A stretch of 7,822 bases of DNA from Clostridium sp. UBA6758 (GTDB lineage Bacteria > Bacillota > Clostridia > Clostridiales > Clostridiaceae): positions 18,731 through 26,552 of the forward strand of contig DKGY01000029.1 in the NCBI GenBank assembly GCA_002453475.1, given 5' to 3'. Numbering within the stretch: the stretch's first letter is position 1; each line of letters opens with the position of its first letter. Of this stretch, positions 1-5,631 are shown one piece after another. Made by a program: the position numbers and the translations under genes. The notes under the pieces were generated by a model. That model worked only from the letters and a program-made list of their open reading frames with translations, was not told where the DNA came from and did no database searches.

Positions 1-2
1 TA

Positions 3-659
3 AGATTTATTGAAGAAGATATAAAAATAGATATAATTAACGAAAAAGATTTTCATGGATATCCTGATTTATTAGCAAATGATAGTTTCTATTTAGAATG
101 TAAAAGAACAACTAGATTTTTTGGGATATTAACTAATGTATTAAAGGCATTAAAACAAGCTAAAAGGGTTGATAAACCAACAGTAGTCATATTAAATTTA
201 GATTATTTGTATAATGAAATAGAAGATATACACATTTCTATGAACAGATATTATTTTCTTTTAATATGTAGTAAAATATCTGAATTTGCTATGGGAATTG
301 AAAAAAGTAATTTAATTGGTGTTATTTTAGAATATGTAGACGAATATAATTTGTCAGAGGATGGGTCAAATATTATTGCTATAAGAAATGAGGCTATTGA
401 TGGGCAAATTACAGATGTACAATTGGAAGAGATTTGGGGAACTATTTCCAATGCTCTTTGTGGAGATTACAGATTAGAAGTTTTTGGTTCTTCTATGAAC
501 TGTTTAAATAGATTTAATGATGCTAATGTAACCGATAGAAAACAGTTTTATAATAGTAGAGTTATTAATGAAATTAAAATCATATTAGAATCAGAGAAAG
601 AAAAGATGAATAAAGAAAAAATAGATACAATAATAAACTTAATAACTGAAAATGATTAA
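3..659 (+). CDS. PD-(D/E)xK nuclease-like protein, 5' end missing
   Basis: The frame is open from the left edge to a TAA at 657-659, giving 218 residues; the true start lies outside the window. A TTG at 207 opens the same frame, but it has no clear ribosome binding site and the coding sequence upstream of it is convincing. Visible residues 21-22 are Pro-Asp, followed nine residues later by Glu-Cys-Lys (residues 32-34). This spacing, PD-x9-ExK, is the catalytic signature of restriction-endonuclease-like nucleases, in which Asp, Glu and Lys hold the metal and activate water. An amphipathic helix and a hydrophobic strand (VVILNL, 61-66) follow, as in that fold. The C-terminal part (from about residue 70) is not recognised; it ends in a charged, Lys/Glu-rich helix. 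Nuclease activity is inferred from the motif only; target and partners are unknown, and the missing N-terminus could hold another domain. Confidence 0.7.
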   Translation, partial: RFIEEDIKIDIINEKDFHGYPDLLANDSFYLECKRTTRFFGILTNVLKALKQAKRVDKPTVVILNLDYLYNEIEDIHISMNRYYFLLICSKISEFAMGIEKSNLIGVILEYVDEYNLSEDGSNIIAIRNEAIDGQITDVQLEEIWGTISNALCGDYRLEVFGSSMNCLNRFNDANVTDRKQFYNSRVINEIKIILESEKEKMNKEKIDTIINLITEND

Positions 660-702
660 ATTATAGTGGGTTTTAAAGGTCACACCTCACCTCCACAGTA
701 AC

Positions 703-740
703 AAATAGCTACATCAGCTTTAATCTGATGTAGCTATTTT
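703..740. terminator. Bidirectional terminator between convergent genes
   Basis: A perfect 15-bp inverted repeat (703-717 paired with 725-739) with a 7-nt loop lies between the end of the nuclease-like gene and the end of the minus-strand endonuclease gene. The arms end in AAA/TTT, so each strand reads a short U run after the stem (TTTT on plus at 737-740). The right arm covers the endonuclease stop codon (734-736). The T runs are short, so strength is uncertain, but position and perfect pairing fit a shared terminator. Confidence 0.75.
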
Positions 741-1144
741 GCATTAATGAATTCCTCATAAAACATCTCTTTTTTAGCAAGGAGTTCATCTGTATACCTT
801 CCATTTCTAGGGGTAAGAGATTTATATTGTGTTATTATCATTTCTGCACGTTTTCTTTTAGATTCTATAATTAAGTAAGGATAAATATCTTCTAGTAATT
901 TAATAGCATTATTCTGCTTAATTACAAATGAATAAGATAATTTATGTTTTTCAGGGTTATAATTTTTTTTCTTTATTATTACTCCATATCCAATGGTGTC
1001 TTTTAGCCAAGTTAATAATTCTATGGTAGTGGAGGCTATTGATACGCAAGGAGCAGGATATTGATTTGTATGAAATCGCTGTAACATAATACTTCCTTCT
1101 CCATCAATTATTCCAGCTATATAGGCTTTTTCTATTTCTGTCAT
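734..1144 (-). CDS. LAGLIDADG-family homing endonuclease, free-standing
   Basis: This 136-residue protein carries one LAGLIDADG motif near its N-terminus, IAGIIDGEG at residues 9-17. Glu16 takes the place of the metal-binding acidic residue, a common substitution. A single motif and a size near that of I-CreI mean it would act as a homodimer, each subunit giving one dodecapeptide helix to the interface and a beta-sheet saddle for DNA. The ATG at 1144-1142 has a strong ribosome binding site, GAGGTGG (plus positions 1149-1155), 4 nt upstream. The gene stands alone: flanking genes have their own starts and stops, and no intein or split host gene is visible around it. It may be a mobile gene that homes without an intron, or a domesticated LAGLIDADG DNA-binding protein. 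The motif makes the family call firm; cleavage activity and target are unknown. Confidence 0.85.
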   Translation of the reverse strand: MTEIEKAYIAGIIDGEGSIMLQRFHTNQYPAPCVSIASTTIELLTWLKDTIGYGVIIKKKNYNPEKHKLSYSFVIKQNNAIKLLEDIYPYLIIESKRKRAEMIITQYKSLTPRNGRYTDELLAKKEMFYEEFINAK

Positions 1145-1434
1145 ATAACCACCTCTATAGATAGTATTTACTGGTTTCTCAATATTATCAGAAATAATTG
1201 AAATAAAGTATTAATTTTTATGGTAATAGATCATTAAGATCATAAGTAAAGTCAGATACTAATGTAGCAAATAAATAGAATCTATTAAAATAAATAAAGA
1301 TATCGTATAGAATAGGCTAACACTATTAATTATAACTATCTCAAACCCCAATCAAAGATGATATAATTAATACGTAGAAGAATTTAAATTATTTAATATA
1401 TAAAAATAAAAAAGTATATTAATGAGAGGTTAAT
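1145..1434. other. AT-rich divergent intergenic region
   Basis: This 290-bp stretch separates the divergently read endonuclease and J-domain genes and holds no convincing gene. It contains the endonuclease ribosome binding site at its left end, the candidate promoter of the J-domain gene near 1359-1367, and a GAGAGG ribosome binding site at 1424-1429. A weak minus-strand promoter for the endonuclease may lie at 1329-1355 (TATAAT at 1334-1329, TTGATT at 1355-1350, spacing 15), but that would imply a leader of about 180 nt. Nothing else is seen. Confidence 0.6.
1359..1367 (+). promoter_or_regulatory. Extended -10 promoter for the J-domain/HIRAN unit
   Basis: The sequence TGATATAAT is a perfect extended -10 (TGnTATAAT). 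No good -35 lies 16-18 bp upstream, which is tolerable for extended -10 promoters. Transcription would start near 1374, giving a leader of about 60 nt before the ATG at 1435. The same 9-mer occurs upstream of the response regulator gene. Confidence 0.55.
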
Positions 1435-2241
1435 ATGAGTGATATAGTTATTTCATTAACAGATATACAAAAGCTTAAGGAAGAGTTAAATACATTGAAT
1501 GAAGAGTACCTAAAGTTATATGAGAAAATGGAGGGTTTAAAAAAGGAAAAAGAATACTTTGAGAGCCTTTATATGTGTAAACTAGGGGCTTTGATATTCT
1601 TAAGATTTGAAAATGAAATTAAGTATAGAAGGTTAAAGAAGAAATTAGTATTGATAATTAAAAGTAAAAATAAAGGTGAAGAAATAAATATTGAAGAAAT
1701 AGAAAGAGTTTTGGAAGAAGAGTTAGAACAGTTTTATCGAGATTTAGAGGAGTTGCGTAATAATTTAAAGAACTCTAGAGCGTTTTTAGAGCTTCCAACA
1801 TTAACAGATGAAGAAGTAAAAAAAGTTAAAGAGATATTTAGGAGTCTAGCTAAAATACTGCATCCAGATGTAAATAAAGGTTTAAATGAAGATATGATGG
1901 AGTTGTGGCTTAAAGTTAAAGAAGCTTATGAGAATAATGATTTAATGACATTAATAATTCTTCAGGGAATAGTGAAGCATAATGAGATTAAAGAAGATAT
2001 TAAGGTAACTTCTATAGAAGAAAATATAGTGGTATTAAAGAAAAAAATTAATGAACTAAAAAATTTTATAGATGAAGAAGAACATAGCTTTCCTCTAAAT
2101 ATAAAAGAACTTATAGATGATAATGAGTATATTAAAGATAAAAAGCAGGATATAACTGATGATATACATGAGTATGAAATAATGATTACACAGGTTGAAA
2201 AGAGTATTTGTCAGGTATTAAAGGAGCAGAGTTATGGATAA
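1435..2241 (+). CDS. Coiled-coil protein with internal J-domain
   Basis: A 268-residue soluble protein. The N-terminal part (about 8-115) is rich in Leu, Lys and Glu with heptad-like spacing and should form long coiled coils. A reduced J-domain follows at about 124-175: TDEEV, a helix with RSLAKILHPDVN, and the helix of LWLKVKEAYENNDL. The invariant His-Pro-Asp tripeptide, which triggers Hsp70 (DnaK) ATPase activity, is at 143-145. A second coiled coil fills 195-262. Placement of the J-domain between coiled coils, with no G/F or zinc-finger region, means it is not the housekeeping DnaJ; it resembles the coiled-coil J-proteins annotated only as DnaJ domain-containing. The ATG has a GAGAGG ribosome binding site 5 nt upstream. 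The stop codon lies inside the next gene, so the two are translationally coupled. The likely role is to bring DnaK to a specific client, perhaps one bound by the HIRAN partner; this is inference. Confidence 0.8.
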   Translation: MSDIVISLTDIQKLKEELNTLNEEYLKLYEKMEGLKKEKEYFESLYMCKLGALIFLRFENEIKYRRLKKKLVLIIKSKNKGEEINIEEIERVLEEELEQFYRDLEELRNNLKNSRAFLELPTLTDEEVKKVKEIFRSLAKILHPDVNKGLNEDMMELWLKVKEAYENNDLMTLIILQGIVKHNEIKEDIKVTSIEENIVVLKKKINELKNFIDEEEHSFPLNIKELIDDNEYIKDKKQDITDDIHEYEIMITQVEKSICQVLKEQSYG

Positions 2242-2624
2242 ATCAATAACAAGCTATAGTGGTGGAGGGAAAATAGTCAACATAATAGAAATAGGTGGAC
2301 TAGCACTACCCTTTGAAAATACTATATATCTTCAATCTATAAGGGTAGCCGGAATGAAGTACTATGTAAAAGATGGGTTTATTTTATTAGAGGGAGATAA
2401 AATAAAGTTAAAAAGAGAACCTGATAATGTATATGATAAATATGCTATAGAATTATTTACAGCAAAGGGGTAAAAAGATAGGTTATATACCAGCAAAAAC
2501 AAATAAAATATTTGCAAGACTTATGGATGGAGGAAAAATGTTAACAGCTGAAGTGAGAACTGTGGATTATTACTTTGAAAAATTACAAGAGGTGTGGATA
2601 AGAATATTTTTAAATGATTTATAG
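2234..2624 (+). pseudogene. HIRAN-domain protein, frameshifted at a GGGG run
   Basis: The first frame (ATG 2234, TAA 2471-2473, 79 residues) covers the N-terminal half of a HIRAN domain: VAGMKYYV, then LEGDKIKLKREP and DNVYDKYAI. The domain continues in the +1 frame from 2472 to a TAG at 2622-2624, with KKIGYIPAKTN, FARLMDGG and about 25 more residues. Removing one G from the run at 2467-2470 joins the halves into about 129 residues, a usual size for stand-alone bacterial HIRAN proteins. HIRAN domains bind DNA, in HLTF the 3' end of single strands, and are linked to stalled fork and damage recognition. The start overlaps the J-domain gene by 8 nt and has AAGGAG (2221-2226) 7 nt upstream. The split may be a true recent mutation, a sequencing error in the run, or less likely a +1 recoding site at GGG-TAA. 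The domain call is firm; the state of the gene is not. Confidence 0.8.
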
Positions 2625-2690
2625 TCTTAAAAATTAAATTACTCATTGTGAAATACAGTGGGAGTTGCTAGATTAGCGTCTATTAATTTA

Positions 2691-2699
2691 TGATATAAT
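2691..2699 (+). promoter_or_regulatory. Extended -10 promoter for the two-component operon
   Basis: TGATATAAT is a perfect extended -10 element, with TATAAT at 2694-2699. No good -35 is present at normal spacing. The start of transcription would be near 2706, giving a leader of about 90 nt before the regulator ATG at 2798. A second, weaker candidate (TTGAAA at 2717, TATGCT at 2741, spacing 18) lies just downstream. Confidence 0.55.
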
Positions 2700-2716
2700 T
2701 TGTGAAAGATAAATCA

Positions 2717-2732
2717 TTGAAAATTATTTCAA
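2717..2732. promoter_or_regulatory. Possible operator dyad in the regulator leader
   Basis: TTGAAA and TTTCAA form a perfect 6-bp inverted repeat around the spacer ATTA. It lies about 11-26 nt after the expected transcription start of the two-component operon, where a repressor could act. In such AT-rich DNA a dyad this short can arise by chance, and its left half also fits a -35 hexamer. Confidence 0.25.
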
Positions 2733-2797
2733 AATAATATTATGCTAAGTTTGCTTTAAATACATAAAAAAATATAGTGTTTATGGAGGAAAGCTAA

Positions 2798-3490
2798 ATG
2801 TCAAGATATGATTGCTTAATAGTAGATGATGAGGAGGCACTGTCTCAAAGTACCTGTGAGTTTTTCAACATGTTCGGTATAAAAACCTTTTGGGTATCAG
2901 ATAGAACAGCATGTTTTGCTTTTTTATTGAAGAATAAGGTTGATTTAATATTGCTGGATATCAATCTAGGACAATCCTCAGGCTTTGAAATTTGCAAAGA
3001 ATTGAGAACAACAATGGATACACCAATTTTATTTATCAGTGCTAGAACAAGTGATGATGATGTCCTTTTGGCATTAAACATTGGTGGAGATGATTATATT
3101 CAAAAGCCATATTCCCTAAATATACTGATGGCAAAGGTTAAAACTGTTTTAAAAAGGTATAAGTCTAACTATGCGAGTACTGTAAGTTTTGGTAGGTTTT
3201 CTATTGATTTAGATATGGAAAAGCTTATGGTAGATGGTAGGGAAGTAAAATTAAAATCAATGGAATATAGATTGTTATCATATTTGGTTAAAAACAAAAA
3301 CCGAACCATTTCAAAAGATGAGCTTTTTCAAAAAGTATGGGGTGATGCAATTACAGGGGAAGGAACCTTGAATGTACATATAAGAAGACTTCGTGAGAAG
3401 ATTGAGGAAAATCCTAATGAACCACAGTATATCAAAACTGTTTGGGGCACTGGATATGTCTTTGAGATGGGAGCTTCATATGAACATTAA
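2798..3490 (+). CDS. OmpR/PhoB-family response regulator
   Basis: A 230-residue cytoplasmic transcription factor. Residues 4-120 form a receiver domain: acidic pair Asp10-Asp11, phospho-acceptor Asp54 (LILLDINLG), switch residue Ser81 (LFISAR) and Lys103 before the Pro of QKP. All catalytic positions are intact. Residues 130-225 form the winged-helix DNA-binding domain, with KLKSMEYRLL, the recognition helix region TLNVHIRRLREKI and the C-terminal wing hairpin VWGTGYVF. The ATG has GGAGG 8 nt upstream. The 3' end overlaps the kinase gene by 11 nt, so kinase and regulator are made together. Its likely target is the 11-bp repeat array upstream of the ABC transporter gene, because this family binds head-to-tail repeats with that period. 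The family is certain; no specific named regulator can be assigned. Confidence 0.95.
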   Translation: MSRYDCLIVDDEEALSQSTCEFFNMFGIKTFWVSDRTACFAFLLKNKVDLILLDINLGQSSGFEICKELRTTMDTPILFISARTSDDDVLLALNIGGDDYIQKPYSLNILMAKVKTVLKRYKSNYASTVSFGRFSIDLDMEKLMVDGREVKLKSMEYRLLSYLVKNKNRTISKDELFQKVWGDAITGEGTLNVHIRRLREKIEENPNEPQYIKTVWGTGYVFEMGASYEH

Positions 3491-4745
3491 AAGAATAGTA
3501 GGTATAAGTATCATTGTTCTTTTAACTTGTATAAGCCTTACATTTTTTGCGTTTAAATATAAAGGGAAAATTGAAATTGAAGTGCCGAAGGTGAATGATA
3601 TTGCTCAGTCTGTTGCAAAGGAATGGGACAGTCTGGAATATGCAGAGTTGCCATGTTTGAGCTATAAAATAGATTATGTAGTGCTGGACAATGAAAATCG
3701 TTTTATCAAAGCTACAAGAGATGGATTAAACAATGATTTAAGTTCAGCAATACGTAATAGGGACACTATAGTTGATGTAAAATCTCAGGATAAGGTACTC
3801 GGAAAAGTAATAATATATAATAATACAAATAATGAATGGATAAAATTTAGAAATTTACTCCTTATTTTTACCCTTTGTGTAATAATAGTTGCTGCAGCAT
3901 TTTGCAGCTTATATTTAGTTTTTATTGACAGGTGTATTCTATATCCCTTTAGAAAACTCCAAGGCTTTGCACGACATGTTGCAGAGGGCAATTTGGATAT
4001 GCCTCTAGATATGGACAAAAATAATTTCTTCGGTGCATTTACAGAAAGCTTTGACCTCATGAGGGAGGAGCTTAATAAGGCAAGAGAAAATGAAAGGCTC
4101 GCTAATCAAAGTAAAAAAGAACTTGTTGCTTCACTGAGTCATGATATCAAAACCCCAGTGGCGTCAATAAAGGCTGTTACTGAAGTTATGCATGTAAAAA
4201 CTTCCGATGAAAATCAGAGGAGGCAGCTGGAGATAATTAATTCAAAGGCTGATCAGATAAATACATTAATAACAAATATGTTCAGTGCCACACTAGAGGA
4301 ATTGCAGGAGCTAAAGGTTATAGTCACTGAGCAATCTAGTCAGGTTCTGTATGATTTGATTAGGGCGGCAGATTATAATTATAAAGCAAATATTGGAGGC
4401 ATTGCTGAGTGTATAATTTTAGCAGATGGGTTAAGGTTATCCCAGGTTGTTGACAATATAATCAGTAATTCCTACAAATACGCAGGGACATCTATTTATG
4501 TTTCTTCGGTTATTAAGGGTAAATACCTTGAGATAGGATTTAAGGATTATGGTAGAGGAGTTTCTGAGGAGGAGCTGCCTCTGATATTTAATAAATTCTA
4601 TAGGGCTAAAAATTCTAAGGAAAAGGGAGGCACTGGATTAGGACTTTATATTTCTAAGTATATGATGGAAAAAATGGAGGGAGACATTTACTGTGAAAAC
4701 TCAGTTGATGGATTCACTGTGTTGTTAAAACTTTTAATTGCCTAA
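3480..4745 (+). CDS. Membrane sensor histidine kinase
   Basis: A 421-residue kinase that phosphorylates the upstream regulator. The ATG at 3480 is preferred over an upstream in-frame start at 3393, because it has GGGAG 6 nt upstream and is followed at once by a basic residue and membrane helix (about 5-23). An extracytoplasmic domain of about 100 residues follows (25-122), then a second membrane helix (125-149), a HAMP linker (about 150-202, with AEGNLDMPLD), and the dimerisation helix with phospho-acceptor His221 in SLSHDIKTP. The ATPase domain has the N box (Asn326, Asn330 in DNIISNSYKYA), G1 (DYGRG, 356-360), the F box (IFNKFYRAK) and G2 (GGTGLGL, 383-389). All catalytic motifs are intact. 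The sensor domain may be PAS/Cache-like (YVVLDNENRFI stretch), but this is uncertain. Unlike BceS-type kinases, which lack an external domain, this one could bind its signal directly. Confidence 0.95.
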   Translation: MNIKRIVGISIIVLLTCISLTFFAFKYKGKIEIEVPKVNDIAQSVAKEWDSLEYAELPCLSYKIDYVVLDNENRFIKATRDGLNNDLSSAIRNRDTIVDVKSQDKVLGKVIIYNNTNNEWIKFRNLLLIFTLCVIIVAAAFCSLYLVFIDRCILYPFRKLQGFARHVAEGNLDMPLDMDKNNFFGAFTESFDLMREELNKARENERLANQSKKELVASLSHDIKTPVASIKAVTEVMHVKTSDENQRRQLEIINSKADQINTLITNMFSATLEELQELKVIVTEQSSQVLYDLIRAADYNYKANIGGIAECIILADGLRLSQVVDNIISNSYKYAGTSIYVSSVIKGKYLEIGFKDYGRGVSEEELPLIFNKFYRAKNSKEKGGTGLGLYISKYMMEKMEGDIYCENSVDGFTVLLKLLIA

Positions 4746-4765
4746 AAATTTAAGAATTTAAAAGA

Positions 4766-4808
4766 TTTAAGGATTAGTTAAGGATTGGGTAAAGACCTGT
4801 TAAGGAAT
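4766..4808 (+). promoter_or_regulatory. Tandem 11-bp repeat operator, likely regulator binding site
   Basis: Four pentamers lie exactly 11 bp apart: TTTAA (4766), GTTAA (4777), GGTAA (4788) and GTTAA (4799). Copies 1, 2 and 4 extend to TTAAGGA; copy 3 is degenerate (GTAAAGA). One repeat per helical turn on the same strand is the binding pattern of OmpR/PhoB regulators; the SaeR box of Staphylococcus, GTTAA-N6-GTTAA, has the same core and period. The array ends about 8 bp before the -10 of the transporter promoter and covers the place of the -35, as in activated pho-type promoters. Binding by the regulator encoded at 2798 is inferred. Confidence 0.65.
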
Positions 4809-4815
4809 TTTCAAC

Positions 4816-4821
4816 TATAAT
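4816..4821 (+). promoter_or_regulatory. -10 box of the ABC transporter promoter
   Basis: A perfect TATAAT lies 55 bp before the ATPase start codon. At 17-bp spacing the -35 position reads AGACCT, a poor match to TTGACA, which suggests the promoter needs an activator bound at the adjacent 11-bp repeats. Transcription would begin near 4828, with a leader of about 43 nt. Confidence 0.6.
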
Positions 4822-4852
4822 AGGACTGTAAGTAAAACAGTCTTATTTTTTT
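4822..4852 (+). terminator. Rho-independent terminator after the kinase gene
   Basis: An 8-bp stem (AGGACTGT at 4822-4829 with ACAGTCTT at 4837-4844, one G-T pair) and a 7-nt loop are followed by A and seven T residues (4846-4852). It should end transcripts from the regulator-kinase operon. Its left arm lies between the -10 box of the transporter promoter and the expected start near 4828, so transcripts from that promoter would lack most of the left arm and escape termination. Confidence 0.8.
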
Positions 4853-4870
4853 ATTGAAAGGGATGTTATC

Positions 4871-5629
4871 ATGGGGAATGTTATTATATCAACAAATAAG
4901 CTCTGCAAGACATTTTCAAACGGTGGAATGCAACAGCATGTACTTAAGAACCTTGATATTGAAATATATCAAGGGGATTTTACAGTAATCATGGGATCCT
5001 CTGGTGCAGGAAAGTCAACACTACTTTATGCCCTGTCAGGAATGGATAAACCAACTCTCGGTTCTATAAAGTTTAGGGGAAATGAAATTTCAAAGCTATC
5101 AAATGATAAGCTTGCAATTTTTAGAAGATTAAACTGCGGTTTTGTTTTTCAACAAATGTTTCTTATGGATAATATGAGCATACTGGATAATATCCTTGTA
5201 AGTGGTCTTCTTATAAGTAGTGATAGAAAAGCAATTGCAGAAAGGGCAAAGGAACTTCTTACACAAGTGGGACTAACTGAAATCATATGGAGTAAGTTTC
5301 CATCACAATTATCTGGAGGCGAGGCTCAGCGTGCCGCTATTGTAAGGGCATTAATTAATAATCCCAAGGTGGTCTTCACAGATGAACCTACGGGAGCTCT
5401 TAACTCTTCGGCAGGACAGGCAGCCCTAGATGTTTTAACTGAAGTGAATAGAAGTGGTCAAAGCATAATCATGGTTACTCACGATTTAAAATCCGCAAGG
5501 CGTGGAAATCGTATTTTATATATGCGTGATGGTGCTATTAAGGGAGTATGTGACCTAGGAAGCTATGTCAGTGGGGACAAGGAGCGCCATAACAAACTCC
5601 AAGGATTTCTCAATGAAATGGGGTGGTAA
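4871..5629 (+). CDS. ABC transporter ATPase, MacB/LolD/BceA type
   Basis: A 252-residue cytoplasmic ATPase that powers the FtsX-type permease encoded next to it. The full motif set is present: Walker A GSSGAGKST (42-50), Q-loop Gln94 (FVFQQ), signature LSGGE (147-151), Walker B VVFTDE with catalytic Glu172, D-loop GALN (175-178) and switch His204 (VTHD). The sequence around the Q-loop and DEPTGALN is typical of the MacB/LolD/BceA group, which works by mechanotransmission on FtsX-fold permeases and not as a classical channel. The ATG has an AAAGGGA ribosome binding site (4857-4863) about 7 nt upstream. The permease start follows the stop codon by 2 nt. Expression is probably driven by the promoter at 4816 under control of the adjacent two-component system. 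Likely roles are peptide antibiotic resistance or envelope stress response; the substrate cannot be read from the sequence. Confidence 0.95.
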   Translation: MGNVIISTNKLCKTFSNGGMQQHVLKNLDIEIYQGDFTVIMGSSGAGKSTLLYALSGMDKPTLGSIKFRGNEISKLSNDKLAIFRRLNCGFVFQQMFLMDNMSILDNILVSGLLISSDRKAIAERAKELLTQVGLTEIIWSKFPSQLSGGEAQRAAIVRALINNPKVVFTDEPTGALNSSAGQAALDVLTEVNRSGQSIIMVTHDLKSARRGNRILYMRDGAIKGVCDLGSYVSGDKERHNKLQGFLNEMGW

Positions 5630-5631
5630 GT

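Noticed and set aside
207..659. A complete 150-residue gene starting at TTG 207
   Set aside because: The frame stays open to the left edge and encodes a PD-x9-ExK core upstream, so this is an internal codon of a longer gene.
1229..1246. GATCATTAA-GATCATAAG direct repeat in the 1145-1434 gap
   Set aside because: Short, AT-rich, imperfect and not placed at a promoter; chance is the simplest explanation.
660..1434. Group I intron carrying the endonuclease
   Set aside because: No interrupted gene is visible on either side; the hairpin at 703-739 reads as a terminator and no core intron structure was recognised.
2845..3081. Minus-strand open frames inside the regulator, kinase and permease genes (also near 3785-4060, 6207-6497, 7024-7242, 7572-7811)
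   Set aside because: Each lies antisense within a gene with clear domains, lacks a ribosome binding site and shows no recognisable family.
3393..3479. N-terminal extension of the kinase from an upstream in-frame start
   Set aside because: These codons overlap the DNA-binding domain of the regulator; the ATG at 3480 has a good ribosome binding site and leads straight into the first membrane helix.
4766..4808. CRISPR-like array
   Set aside because: The repeated unit is only 5-9 bp with 11-bp periodicity and no unique spacers, which fits a regulator operator.
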